This document shows positions 34,438-46,362 of a DNA stretch of 64,000 nt, piece by piece (the stretch's first letter is position 1; every line of letters starts with the position of its first letter). The stretch is from Alisma plantago-aquatica (taxonomy: Eukaryota > Streptophyta > Magnoliopsida > Alismatales > Alismataceae): assembly GCA_963693085.1 (NCBI GenBank), contig OY856409.1, forward strand, positions 1,337,552,915 through 1,337,616,914, read 5' to 3'. The translations under genes were made by a program, and so were the position numbers. The notes under the pieces were generated by a model. It did not search any database. It was not told the DNA's origin and was given only the letters and a program-made list of their open reading frames with translations.

Positions 34438-34603
34438 TGTTAATATATTTCATATATTCAGCTATTTATTATATTTTGTAATTTATATATCATGTTGGAC
34501 CTCTATGTAAATTCTCCAACTTCTCTTATTAATAAAAAGGGAGAAGGCATATTGCCTCTCCTAATGCTGCATTGCACGTAGCATTGCGGCACCTCAGTTT
34601 ACA
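34438..34603 (+). repeat. 3' LTR of the inner Copia (166 bp)
   Basis: Same length and ends as the 5' LTR. The TTATTAATAAAAAGGG block at 34525-34540 could supply a polyadenylation signal. Confidence 0.93.
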
Positions 34604-35299
34604 CAAGGATTCATCCAGATTTATCTTCACCAAGCTACTTTCATTAAGTCTTCTCCGAGTTGCATCTGTTGACATGGCTCTTACGTTGATCTTCTTGGGC
34701 TTCTCCTTAATGGTGCCCTTCATTCCTTCAAGCCCCCAAGGTTCATGCACCAGATCTATGGAACCAATATGGAAGCCATCAACACCTCGTCCAGCTTGTG
34801 TTTGTGTCACATTATGCAGGTATGTAGTCTTCTGCACTAATTTCAGTTGGCTACACTTCTCAGACGATTTGAAGATACCTCTATTGCTACATCGACATTG
34901 TACCTCCGCTTTTGTGCCGCATTATGTATGCCAGATGTGTTGACTGTGCACTTATATCACTCACACATTCCTTACTAGTGAAGATGGCGTAGTCGGGTAC
35001 TTTTGATCGTTTGCTCCAAGTTGATTGCGGCGAGATTTTGTTGTGGCGTTTGGATTCCATTTATCAGAAGTTCTTCATTCCAAATGCATTTTAAAAGACC
35101 TTATCGAAAGCTCGAGCATTTTCAATCTGCAGAACACAACTCAAAAGAAACGTCATCATATGTTTTTAGTTAGGAAGTAATATTTAAGGGGGAGTAACAA
35201 TTTTTATATGGGGAGTTACAATTTTATCTTTATCGTCGAATCGAGTCTTGTAAGTCCAAGCTAGGACATGAGTTTCATCCATGCTCTAACTTGAGGGGG

Positions 35300-35487
35300 T
35301 GTTAGAAAGTATCATTAACCTATTCAGTTAATAGGATAATTAGTTAATGGGCCTAAGTGTCCCAGTCCATATAGCCTGTCTTGAGTCCCAAGTCTGTAAT
35401 GTCTCCACCCTTTCTCCTATGTATAGGACAGGGGTGTGCCACATAATATAACACATTATAAGTGAGTTTCCCTCACACTTTTCAACA
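35300..35487 (+). repeat. 3' LTR of non-coding element copy 2 (188 bp)
   Basis: TGTTAGAAAGTATC ... CTTTTCAACA, bounded by the polypurine tract on the left and the duplicated ATGAC on the right. Confidence 0.85.
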
Positions 35488-36189
35488 ATGACCAAATGAC
35501 AATCTACCTCAATATGCTTTGTCGAAACTGGATTGCTAGGAATATGTATAGTGGCTTGATTATCACACATCAAAGTGGCAGGAGTCTCCACAATAATTCC
35601 AAATTCAGTAAGAATAGAAAGAACTCATTGCGGTTCATAGCAAGCATGAGCTATAGCCATGTATTCAGCTTCAGTGCTAGAGCGAACTACCACACTTTGG
35701 TTTTTACTCTTCCAAGTGATGAGGTGAGACCCAGAAAAACACAACATCCAGAGGTGGACCGCCTATCCTTTGCATCACCAGCCAAGTCAACATCAATGTA
35801 GCTAGTTACCTGAAGAGTAGAACTATGCAGACTATTCACACAATATGTGAAACCTTTTCTAGGAGCTCCTTTCAAAAATCTGAGGATACAACATACTGCA
35901 ATCCAGTGACTACTCTTTGGTATGCTCGTGTACTGAATGACCACATTAACTGCATATGAGATATCAGGACGTGTCATGGTATGGTTAATTAATCTACCAA
36001 CTACTCTCATGTATAAAGATGGATGATGAAAAACATCATAATTGCCAAAAATCACTTTAGCATGTTAGTTTTCCATGGGTGTAGAGACAGCTTGAGCTCA
36101 AGCATACTAGTTTCACCTAGTAAGTTTAGAACATATTTCCTCTTAAGACTTTAATTCCCTTCATGGAGCGTAACACTTTTATCCCGAGG

Positions 36190-37515
36190 AAGCTCTATCA
36201 CATAATTTGCTGAATTTTTTGAAAATTCACATCTAATTCGCAAAAAATTCACTAGACGCATGCTACACCCATATTTCGCAAGATTCGCAAATGATTCCCA
36301 AATTGTGTGAATTATTGGCGAATAATTCGGTATTTGTGAATAAAACCCCTATCTAACGTTAAAAGCCAAATAATTCCTGACTTTTTTTAAAATTCGGGCC
36401 CATGTGTACTAGGAGACCCACTTACGATCTTTTTTTTATGCCAAGCCATCCCCTCCCAACCCCGACCCTAATCAAACGCCCAATATGGCAATACCCCCAT
36501 CCTCTTCTTTCCTTCCCGTAATAGCCCACACAACGACCAACAAAAGATGTCGGCCCCGATTGCAGCAACCTAGAAGCTACTTCAAAGAGCAGAGCCCACC
36601 AAGGACATGAGTCGTGGCCACCATTTGCAAGTAGCGACCCCCCAACCAGCAAGGCAGCGCAGCCCCCAGCCAACAAAAGGTGACCACTAAGCATGAAAGG
36701 GCATTAAGCGCTAGCCCGGGTAAGCTTCTCTCTTCTCTCCTCTTTTCTTTTCTCATCGGTGCCTCCACTACTATGCCAATCTGCTCTTTTTTTGCATTTA
36801 ACAATGTTGTTGTTTGGCTCAAATTAAGTAACTACGCTTATGCTTTGACACGTATTGTATGTGTTTTTCGTCAACTAAAGTATGTGTAGAAAATTTACCA
36901 GACTAAATTCACTTCTCCAGTTCTCCCTGCGCCTGCCGCCACATTAGGCCATGGATTAGGATTCTCTTAGACAGGAAACGTGGTTATCTTTGTAGAAGAT
37001 TGGGTGTTTAGTAATTGACAGTGCAGCACTGTACACATACCGAATACACATACAGTAGTAGTCTATTCTTCCGATTATCTTGTGGTTATCTTTGTCAAAC
37101 TAGATTGGGTGGTTGGCAATTGGTAGTGCGCACTGTACACATACATAATACAGAGCTATTTACAACCCTCTTCTAACAAGCAGTTTGTGAGCTCCTTTAT
37201 ATATGATTTTCGTGTTGTATATACCTCAAATTCTTTATTTCAACAATTTGAGGTTGAACTGTGATATTCGAGTTTGAACAATGTTGTATGGTAAGGATCC
37301 TTTGTGTGTGTGTGTATGTGTGTGTGAGTGTGTGTATATTATATATATAATATATATGTTTGTTCACAATTTTTTCCTGATTTTTTTTTTAATAGTTGAC
37401 CAAAACTTTACCAAAATTTTGTCGTCTGAATTTTCAGCATAATTCCCGATTGTGGAATTTTTCAGCTTTGCCGAATGATTGTTGAATACTGAATTTGTGA
37501 CTATGCAAGGAAGTA
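36190..37515. mobile_element. Unclassified insertion in the outer Copia RT gene
   Basis: Copia RT sequence stops at about 36185 (KVLRGNMF-like, minus) and resumes at about 37545 with the YVDD block, whereas only ~150-200 bp should separate them. The insert has AATTCGC/ATTCGGC-like motifs near both ends, a GC-rich middle (36420-36720), a ~100-bp imperfect repeat (TGGTTATCTTTGT at 36982 and 37083; CACTGTACACATAC at 37028 and 37132) and a (TG)n run at 37306-37336. Termini and target duplication were not resolved; hAT-like is possible. Confidence 0.5.
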
Positions 37516-37876
37516 TCATAGCTGCCAAGGTCTTTAGTACAACTAAGTTTGAAGTCAGATTTTTAGTGTAGAACTACTGATTGTTATCTCCTGTAAGGAC
37601 AATGTCATCAACATACACAGCAAGTACAATAATACCATTGGAACTCTGTAGGTAAAACAGGGAGTGATCAGTAGATGAGTGACTAAACCCAAAGCGGACG
37701 AGAGCACTGATTTTTTAAAACCATGCCCAAGGAGATTGCTTAAGGCCATAGATAGCTTCTTCAATCTACACGCCTTCCTCTGACCCTCCCATGAGCAACA
37801 TACCTACATTATTGCTCCATGTAAACTTCTTCTAGTAAATTACCATGAAGAAATGCATTTTCACATCAAGCTGATA

Positions 37877-38354
37877 CAGTGTTTCAAAAATCGGTGTATG
37901 TGCCCGCATAAGCGGCCGCATACAAGGTGCGGACCTCCAAAAAAACGCATAATGAAAATCGGTCCAAAAAGCGGTCCAAGCTGCATAATCGGTTGTACGG
38001 CCGCATACAAGGCCGATTATACCCCGATTTTTAGTTAGAGATATTCTGATTTCTTCTTTTATACATTTACATTCATTTATGTTTGTTTAAATTTAGATTA
38101 TAGTGCATGTTTGTATTTATTTAAGTTGTGATGATTGCATATTTGCATAATTGCATCCATTATTCTTGTAATTGTACTATTTAGATACACAATTGCACAA
38201 ATTAAATATGTAAATCATGATTAATATATATATATAATAATTAATTAAAAAAATCCAAAACCGCATATACTTCCGCATATACTCCCGCATACCGCATATA
38301 CTCTACAAGGTGACCTCTCCGAACGCATAACGCATACCGCTTTTTGAAACACTG
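37877..38354. mobile_element. hAT MITE, TIR CAGTGTTTCAAAAA (478 bp)
   Basis: A perfect 8-bp duplication AGCTGATA flanks it (37869-37876 and 38355-38362). Inverted termini CAGTGTTTCAAAAATCGG and CAGTGTTTCAAAAAGCGG (complement) match at 17 of 18 bases. Subterminal regions repeat GCCGCATA / CCGCATATAC, likely transposase-binding sites. It is non-coding, inserted into RT of the outer Copia, so it is younger than that element. Confidence 0.9.
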
Positions 38355-41300
38355 AGCTGATATGAGGGTCAATCAAAGTGAGCAGCAACAGATTTAATAA
38401 TCCTCACAGAATTTGACGAGCAACTAGCAAAAAAGTCTCAAAAAAATCACCGTATGTTTGTGTATAGCCTTTGGCAACCAAACCTGCTTTCAGTCTATCA
38501 ATACTACCATCAGGTTTTCGCTTCAATGTATACACCCAATGGCAGCCAACAATACATTTTCTAAGAGGCAAATCGACCAAGTCCCATGTATCATTTAGAC
38601 AAAAGGCTTCTATTTCTACATTCATAGCCTTTGCCACCCATAATCATGCAAAGCTTCAGCACACGTCTTCGGAATGGTAATAGAATCAAGAGTAAGAGCA
38701 AATGAACGGGCAGAAGAAGACAGATTAGCCAAACAACAAATATTAGAAATAAGGTGACAAATAGTGCAAGATTGCACACACTTACAAGCTTCAATAAAAA
38801 GATCGAAGTCTGTAATAAGGTTATTAGCATGAGTCAGAGGAGAGCTAGGTACCTCTTGAGTATCAAAAAAAGGTGGTACCGCCATAGGAACGGATGTTGC
38901 TACTTCCTCTAGATCTCCTACGACTCATCTGGAGTAACCTATGGAAATGTTTGGATGGTAGGAGTAGGGTGTGGTTTTGGGTCACTCTCATAGACAAGGA
39001 TGCTCTCTTTGCTCACAATTGTTAAGGGTGGCTCTCTTGGTGAAGTCAAAACTCTCTCCTCACATAAGGTAGTGGTTGGCTTCTCCCTCTGACGCATGAC
39101 ACTATCACAAAAGTAAGGTGTAGACTCATGGAAGGTGACATCAGAAGAAACAAAACACGACGCAAGGATGGTGAATAACATTTGTGTAACTTTTTGTATA
39201 TTAGAGTATCCCTAAAATATGGTCTTAATAGATCTAGGGGGCAACTTATCTATCTTAGGATCAAAATTATGAACAAAAGCAGTCCAACCAAACAAACACC
39301 TTCAAGGGAATATGAAAAGGGAGATCACGAGGACACAATACATAGAAAGGTGACACCCTATAGAACAAACGAGGGTTGGCGACTAATTAAAAAACATGCA
39401 GCGAGAGTTGCATCAGTGGGAGACCTTTTTGGAACATGGGATTGAAACATCAAGGTCCTAGCAATGTCAATAAGGTGATGATTCCTACGCTCATCCACAC
39501 CATTATGTTAGGCTTATGAGCAAGAAATTTGATGAATCGAGCCAATTGAATTACAAAATCCTGAAAGAGCTCTTTGAACAGGTTCTAGAGCATGGTTCAG
39601 AGTTAAATTACAAAAATCTTAGACACTTGAATAGAACAATCAAAGTGAACTTTTATTAATAGATGAAAAATTTTCAAAATGGATGCAACTTCTTCCCTAG
39701 ATTTCATGAGATACAACTATATCATCCTAGAGAAATCATCAACAAAAGACAAAAAAAATAACATCCATTAGAACCAGACTCCTTGACAATACCCCGAACA
39801 TCACTATGAATAATTTGAAAAAGGCACACATCATGTATATTGACACAAAGTAGGATAAGACACACGACGATGAACAAGACTAACACTCAATGGACGAGAC
39901 AGAGGATAAACTATGCTCCATCTTCTTGAGTCACTAGAGACAGATGATCATAGTGACAATGCCATTGTAGAGGGGAGATACCAAGGAAGGTTGTAGAAAT
40001 TTAACGAGCTGGATAATCACCATGAAAAGGTAGAGATCACCTTTCCTAGGCCCCCTACCAATCGCCTTTAAACTCTTGAGATCATGTAGAACAAAACAAG
40101 GACCAAACTTTGCCCACATTGTAAAGAGTCAACCAATTTTGACATAAATGTAAGGTTGAAAGGAAAGTCAGAAACATAATGAACAGATTTCAATGTAAAA
40201 GAGAAAGATGGGGCAATAGCTCCACACACCTATTAGCAAGTGCGATAGAGGAGTGTGGTATATGTGTGTCATCAAATTGCAAGAAAGACTTCATATCTAC
40301 AGTGTGTTGTGGAGCTCCAGATCTACCACCTAAGGGGGTGACGCATGTGATGTCACGAATAAAGTAGCATGATCACCTTAGCAAAGATCAATTAGGCAAC
40401 CTCACCTGTAGAGGACTTAATCCATAAAATTTAGGCAGCCTGGATGAGACAATCTTATTCCTCCTTCAATCCTTTGACATACTGACATCAGATTGTGTCT
40501 TTGCAGCAAGAACATCAGATGACTCAACATAATGTGCAATTCTAGAGGAACTATAGATGGACGCCCATACTCTTGGTGACACCTATCCATAGTGTAGCCT
40601 AATCGGCCATAGAAAGTACACTTGAATCGAGTTCCTTTTCCGTGACTTATACCACAATCACTTCCTCTTGTCGCAGCAAGAAGAGTAAGAGACATGAGCT
40701 TCAGAAGTAACTGATGAGCAGTGACAGGGGGAATAGGCACAGACAAGGCTTGTTGTATCCGCGCATAGGCCTCCTCTAGACTGGGCAAAATTTCTCTATG
40801 GCAAGGATCACACTCCTTGTCACATTGAACATAGGATCAAGACGAGAGAGAAAGTCACCAGATCATCATGTTCCTTCATTTGATCATTTGTCTCTGAGGA
40901 CTGGTAAAACTCAACTTATGTGATACAGATTGGATTGAGCCCAAATAGCCATCACGAGATTTGTTGTTGAGTTTTTCTTCGTATGAGAAAAGTGCTTCTT
41001 CGCAACATCTCACACTTGTTTAGTTGTAAAACAAATCATGAACCTTGTAGCAATAGACAAATCCATATTATTCCATGACCAGGATTTCACAAGTCTATTT
41101 TTCTTCCTCCATTCAGCATAGGGGTGATCAATTTCAGTAGGGGGTTCTTCTTCGGTGTACTTCACCTTGTTTCGTGACTCCATAACAGTATACGTTGCAT
41201 TCATCCACAACAGATATTCTTGAACATTCAGCTTGACAGTGGTGATGTGAGACTGATCATCTTAGACTACCTATTGTGGGAACCACATTGCTAGATTCAT

Positions 41301-41841
41301 TCTTCGTCTCCATAGTGCAGAAGGTTCAATACGCAAGATCAACAAACAAGTAGGACAGATATAAGCACAGTCGCAAAGATATAATGACGGGAATAAGCAT
41401 CATCACAGAGAACCAAGGACAGTTTGAGTAGTCTTCAGTGTACTTCACCTTGTCTCGTGACTTCGGAACAGTATACTAAGGATGGAAATAAGCATCATCA
41501 TAGGGAACCGAGGAAGGGAATAAGCATCATCACAGAGATAATCACATGATGCAAAATTGATGCAATCCCCTAATGACAAAGGCACTCAACTACACAGGGG
41601 AAATTTCTAATGAGAAAGAAAAAGGAAGGAGTTATGTCCCTAGATGAGGTTATAAAGGAGCGGCTCCCTTAGACTTGTCACTCATTCACAACTTCTCGAA
41701 TAAAAGATGGCCGCTCAGCATCACCGTGCTTGGCCGCAGCGCTTGGTTGTTGTGTTTGGTTGTCACGCGTGCCCAGGGGAGGAAGCACCGTTGACTGTTT
41801 CTCTTACGGGCGTGAGGGCTTCTGCATGTATTCTATGACCA

Positions 41842-42027
41842 TGTTACGCTACGTTACGTTATGTGGTGAAGTCGGAGCGCAGCCTTTAGTATGGAGCAGC
41901 CCCCTTATTACTATTAAGATAGCAAAAAGGGGAATTATATAGATGGGTTCATGTAGGACAATAATATTGTATGCAATAGGAAATAAAGGATAATTAATAA
42001 AACAACACTTATCCTGCCACTCTAGCA
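41842..42027 (-). repeat. 5' LTR of the outer Copia (186 bp)
   Basis: Minus strand starts TGCTAGAGTGGCAGGATAAG and ends TAGCGTAACA. It is followed at 41841 by TGGTCATAGAATAC, a degenerate Met-tRNA-type primer site. Confidence 0.75.
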
Positions 42028-43540
42028 ACCCCATTCCAACATCACTCCTCCTTGCCACTTCTCGTCTTTGAGAGGATTTTGATCATTTGAACGATCCACA
42101 GAACTGGACGGAAACCCCCTCCACTCACATTCAAGGGTTCCACAGATATGTTGAGGATCCAAGGAAGATGAGTCTATGCCCATTAGGTCATCAACATAAA
42201 CAAGCCCAAATCAGCAACAAGATAGCAGGGCCAAGGGCGTCTAGCCATGTAGCAATATGGATTCTTCATGTGGTTCGTCAAGGGGTCATATTAGAAAGAA
42301 TTCCTTGATTTATTCAGCAGCTAACACTGTATCTTATAAGGATATGCAAAGTATTTACCAGTGATGTTTCAAACCACACCACTATTGACCTCGTCAATCG
42401 AGAAGGAAGCCCACTAATAAGTAATAACCTTGTGTGGACCCTTAACTAGACTCCTTCACCTACACATCTATAACCCTTCTCTTAAACATTTTAGACAAAT
42501 CTTCCTACAACAACGGGCCATCCATACAAGGCACTCTCTCTCTAATAAAGGTGTCATGTGAGAAAGATTTTTTGCTTGAATCTTATTCCCTGAGCTTTTC
42601 CCCTGAGACAACGCCATCATCAATTGTCTCCCTACTTCAATCATTTGTTTGAATCTCTCTCATTCTAACACACACAACACAAATTGTCATCAACTTCTAC
42701 CCTTTACACAAGAGGTACTTCCCTCTCCCCTCCCATCCCCATCCTTGTCTCTTTCTCTCAATATTGTCCTCTATTTTTCCCCTTTACACAAGAACTAGCC
42801 TCTCATATATGAGCTTCAAATTCAGTCATCCAGCCACACTTGAAGTTGCATCTCGTCTCTCTTGGCACGGTTTCACATCACCGTCAATAAGAAGATGTGT
42901 CCACTAGACAACATTCCACTGATTTTTCCAACCATCAAGCATGTCAAACACTGACGCACTTTTTTGTCTTGTCTTTTTGTGAAATTCCTTAGTTGAATCG
43001 CATATTATTCATAGCTATTATATACATAAAACCACTTGCTTATTTAATATGTTTACAACTATTTTCTGATCAGGCAGCAATTGTGTTACTGTGTCCAAGT
43101 GGATGGGCCATGGATATGTTATACTCTGAATTGTTCAATATAGAAATACTTGGCTGTAAAGTTAGAATGATCCATATCCATGTATGAAGGTTTGAGGCTC
43201 AATTCCCACATTGGATCCCAATAATCAAAACAGATGAATACAGGGACCTAGTAAACATTCTTTGGGAGTACCATAAATGCTTTTCTTATATTCTACTTAG
43301 CAAGTGTTAACATTTTACTCCATGCTCAAATAGCAACAAGGGAAAGGGGGGAACGACTAAATTATCGATTTTGCCTCCTAGGTACACCTTGTTTAGCATG
43401 GCATGGATCCTCATACAGCCAGGAAACGATTCTTGACTGTTATTTGTTTGCTCGTTGTGACTTGCGACGCAGTGTTTAACCAATGTTTTGATAGGCCATG
43501 GGTACATTGTTCATCAGCACTCTGTGTACAGGGGACTCGA
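42028..43540. other. No recognised feature
   Basis: AT-rich sequence right of the outer Copia. A reading frame at 42993-43187 has no domain I recognise; a polypyrimidine-CAG-like boundary before it (43074) is not enough to call an exon. Confidence 0.4.
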
Positions 43541-44110
43541 CCTCGTACCTTGATTGAGGAAGAAACCGTTGAGCCCTTTTCACAGGAACTTACCCACCGG
43601 GCGGCGCCCCCGAGTAGTCCCGCACCTCTTGCGCAATCCAGTCCCCCGATGTCGGCCGGCGAAGGGGTTAGGGCGAGGTGAGAAGAAAGGAAATGGTGGA
43701 GTGGGGAGGACAGAGAGGGTTGTATATGGAGAGTCGTCGGATGTGAGTCGTCGCAGTAGGCTGGCTTGGCCTTTGAACAGGAAGTCCGAGGGAGAGCGGG
43801 GAAGCTCCACCTGGCGCTCACAGAAGTCCACAATGGCTGGGTCTCGTACTCGGGTTGTCCTGTCTTCCCTGCCTCTCCCTTCCTCAGCCGAGCGCGGTGC
43901 GCTCTCCCGAATGTGCCCAGGCGTGGGTCACGGCCACCGGGCAAGGAAGCGTGGAGGCTGGAGGCGGTGGTGGTGGTGGCGGGGTCGATGGTAATAGCAG
44001 CAGAGAACCGAGTCGGCGCCGGAGATGCAGAAGAATTTGTTTATGCTGCGAAAAATTGCAGCTGCCAGCCCGATTCCCCCGCCCCTCTGAAGATGATATT
44101 GCATACAACT
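43541..44110. other. GC- and CpG-rich patch without a recognisable gene
   Basis: This ~570-bp stretch is clearly richer in G+C and CpG than its surroundings and opens several overlapping reading frames on both strands (for example 43944-43411 minus and 43554-43994 plus). Such overlap is what high GC alone gives. None shows a domain, and low-complexity Gly/Arg and Trp runs dominate. It could be a promoter or 5' UTR remnant, or the end of a transposon. Confidence 0.35.
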
Positions 44111-44615
44111 CCCAACCTTATGAAGATCCCAAAAAAATTGCTAAACTTTGATGGGAGGACGACTGGTTCGACTCACAAGGGCCGTACTACTAGTCCGAGC
44201 CGGGTGGATAGGCGGGTCAGGAACGACCGGACCAGGTCCTGCAACCAGTAAGAGGGGAATCTAATAAATAGCACAAAAGGATTACCGGGTAAATCCTCGT
44301 TTAGTTTGGTGGGAAGGGAAGAGCACGGGATTGGATGAAAACTGATATTAGGTGCATGTCTGGTTGGAGTAAGAATATAGCATCTAGATAATCCAAATAA
44401 AAGGATTTCAAGTTCCAAAAGGTGTGTTTGGTTGATTTGTACCTTCGTGAGGTCCGCAGGCGAATTGGCCGTTGTTTTGTATATATATAGAGCGGCAGCA
44501 CGAGTATATGCGGCGGAATTGGATCTCCGTGCCCATAAAATTTGAGAAGGGAAGCTCCGTCCAGCATTTTACAGTTTGGCCAAAAATGCAGGATCGCGGC
44601 CCTTCCTTCACTCTT
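44111..44615. repeat. Fragments of Tourist-like ends
   Basis: Sequences such as CGTTTAGTTTGGTGGGAAGG (44309-44328) and GGTGTGTTTGGTTGATTTG (44420-44438) look like PIF/Harbinger-type termini, but partners and duplications were not paired with confidence. A complementary-looking end (GGCAAAGCAAACATACCC) lies at 46407-46424, so one element may span and contain the next two. Confidence 0.35.
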
Positions 44616-44618
44616 TTA

Positions 44619-45348
44619 ATGGCATGTTTGATTTGCCATATTCGGCTGTATTAGATTGTAATTATGAATCCTTTAGCAGAAAGTTTGAGTTTGGTTCATG
44701 GAAGCTGTAAAACAAAGAGAATCTAGTATTGTTGATATAAACAGTGGCTGCGGGATTGCCATCCCCTTCTCAAAAGCACCGGACGCCGCGCTACAGCAAC
44801 TTTTGCGTGAACAGCCACATTAACGACTACTGTCAGCTGTGTGTTCTGCCACACGACGACCTGGTCCCCACCTGTAAATACAGAGACGGCGTCCATTTCT
44901 GATAATCCGGAACCACGGCGGAGGATCATCTTCGGAATCTCGAACCACCGAGGAGTCGTGAACCACAGGCCACCACGTCGGAGCCCTAGCCGCGAGATTG
45001 GGTATAGGAGAATGGGCAAGGGGAGGAGCAGTGGTGGCGGCAAAGGGAGACGGGGGAGGAGACGACGGTGGGAGGAGGCGAACGCGGGAGGAGACGACGG
45101 TCTTCGGGGGGGAAGAGAGGGATCGGGACTCGGGAGTGACGGATGTATCGGGGGCAAGTTGTGGGAGGATCGCTTCCGTAGCGGTTACAAATAACGCCGA
45201 TACCGGCGGACTTTGCGAAGATCGTGAAATACAACCGACAGTCATAAAATCTCCTACGACAACCCAAACGACGAGATATTAAATGCAGCGGTTAGAATAC
45301 TAGATTTAATTACAATCCCGCTTCCAATTACTCCACCCAAACTGCCCC
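44619..45348. mobile_element. Tourist-like element A (730 bp)
   Basis: Imperfect inverted ends, ATGGCATGTTTGATTTG at the left and GGGGCAGTTTGGGTGG (complement) at the right, are flanked by TTA (44616-44618 and 45349-45351). A GATTGTAATTA block follows both ends. The interior is GC-rich, with long overlapping low-complexity reading frames (44723-45282) and no recognised domain. Confidence 0.5.
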
Positions 45349-45351
45349 TTA

Positions 45352-46362
45352 GGCTTCGATTGGTTTGTCGTAACTGATCCGGAAAACTCATGAACTGGAG
45401 TTCCTTGAGCAATTTTTTATGATTGGTTTAAAGTAAATGTTGGAACTTGAGTTCCGTGACTTCCGAGGAGTTACAGACTTACATACAAAATGCATTTCCT
45501 GAGTTTTCTCTTAAAAAGAGTGGAAAACGAGTTCCGGGACAACTAACAACATTTCTTATGCAATTATATTTTTCATTAATTCGTCATAAATGACACACGT
45601 AAAATATTTATGACTAGAAATATTAGTGGTGAGGATATAGTTTATTGCTAAAACCAAAACATAATATGACAAAGTATCATACACTATAATCGCATTATGT
45701 AAAATATTTAACACTATAACCACTATTATCACTACAATCTAAAAAAATACAAACATCATGAAAAAGAAAAATTGCACCATGTGAAAACAATGTGATTTAC
45801 GTAATATATTTTTATTCTTCATATTTAAACATATGATGTAAAAATGATAATTAACTGTAACCATGCACTAATAATATAGTAAAAAAATCCCTAAAAAATA
45901 ATGTAAAAATTAATATTCTACATTGTGTTAAACAATGATGAACCAAAACTTATATTTATAAGCACATGAAATGTGGACATTATTACAATATTTTGTATAC
46001 ACAAAATGAAATAAAAATATTGTGATGTGATTTTAGTCATAATATTTTTATTAAGATTATAATTATACCATAATAAAATATTTTAAAGGAGCAACATCTG
46101 CACCATAACCACTTATTTTGGTTATTATGATTTAAGAATATTATGATTTTTTACAGATATGATTCTTTTTTATGTCTTTACCATCCTCATTTATTTATAT
46201 TATATAATAAAAATTAACAATATTTTTAATGATTTCAATATTTACACTTACAACAAACCAATCACATGGAAGTGATTGGAACTTAAGCTCCAAAAATTGA
46301 ACTAGAGTTCCCAGAAAATGAGTTCCGCGGAACTCATGACTTACATCAAACCAATAGGAGCC
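45352..46362. mobile_element. Tourist-like element B (1011 bp)
   Basis: Inverted ends GGCTTCGATTGGTTTG and GGCTCCTATTGGTTTG (complement) are flanked by TTA (45349-45351 and 46363-46365). Further inward both arms carry CATGA-CT-GAGTTCC-type sequence. The interior is extremely AT-rich and non-coding. Its left TTA is the same one that bounds element A. Confidence 0.75.

Larger units (their letters stand above)
29630..34603 (+). mobile_element. Inner Copia retrotransposon (4974 bp)
   Basis: Two 166-bp LTRs with TG...CA ends are flanked by a perfect duplication CAAGG (29625-29629 and 34604-34608). I count six differences between the LTRs (3.6%), so insertion is fairly recent. Primer site TGGTACTAGAGC (29796-29807, two changes from the usual Met-tRNA site) and polypurine tract GAGGGGGAG (34429-34437) are in place. 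Gene order gag, protease, integrase, RT, RNase H defines Copia. Frameshifts, stops and two substituted catalytic positions make this copy non-autonomous. The sister non-coding element keeps the empty target at 24261-24265. Confidence 0.93.
27674..35487 (+). mobile_element. Non-coding Copia-type LTR retrotransposon, copy 2, with a Copia nested inside
   Basis: LTRs 27674-27856 (183 bp) and 35300-35487 (188 bp) are flanked by a perfect duplication ATGAC (27669-27673 and 35488-35492). A canonical primer site TGGTATCAGAGC (27857-27868) follows the 5' LTR and TTGAGGGGG (35291-35299) precedes the 3' LTR. After subtracting the nested Copia it is about 2835 bp, close to copy 1. Large parts align with copy 1 on the opposite strand: the near-palindrome array, the ATATTCCAGGCTATC block (29264-29278), and the GTCTTCTCCGAGTT block (34649-34662). 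No gag or pol of its own is seen. It is inserted into RNase H of the outer Copia. Confidence 0.87.
35493..41300 (-). pseudogene. Outer Copia polyprotein remnant (gag to RNase H)
   Basis: Minus-strand pieces in order: gag at 41210-41010; gag with a zinc-knuckle relic at 40788-40417 (KCTFYGRLGYTMDRCH, two ligands replaced by Tyr); protease end at 40119-39934; integrase end near 39510-39440 (NGVDERRNHHLIDIARTLMF); spacer at 39181-38622; RT start at 38637-38404 (HWVYTLKRKPDG, LVAKGYTQTYG); RT with AVYVDDIVLTGDNNQ at about 37625-37580; RT end and RNase H at 36180-35493 (RPDISYAVNVVIQYTS, DVDLAGDAKDRRSTSG). Frames are broken many times and an insert separates the YVDD block from the following RT segment. 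No function is expected. Confidence 0.75.
27328..42027 (-). mobile_element. Outer Copia retrotransposon, minus strand, split by nested insertions
   Basis: LTRs at 41842-42027 (5') and 27328-27505 (3') are recognisably the same sequence, about 85% similar by eye, both TG...CA on the minus strand. Without the 7819-bp insertion at 27674-35492 the element is about 6.9 kb, further enlarged by a hAT MITE (37877-38354) and an unclassified insert (about 36190-37515). Coding order on the minus strand is gag (41210-40417), protease end (40119), integrase, RT and RNase H. A polypurine tract CTTGAGGGGGAG lies at 27517-27506. Flanking 5-mers ACATC and ACCCC do not match, so the target duplication has decayed. 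It is the oldest layer of the nest. Confidence 0.8.

Noticed and set aside
27323..42032. Target duplication for the outer Copia
   Set aside because: Flanking 5-mers are ACATC and ACCCC; too different to claim, although LTR ends are clear.
42993..43187. Possible exon preceded by TCTGATCAG
   Set aside because: No recognised protein family, no donor partner and no neighbouring exons were found.
43411..43944. 177-codon minus-strand frame as a gene
   Set aside because: It overlaps several equally long frames on both strands in GC-rich sequence and has no domain or codon bias to prefer it.
44723..45282. Overlapping 94-144 codon frames near 45000
   Set aside because: They lie inside Tourist-like element A and reflect GC-rich low-complexity sequence.
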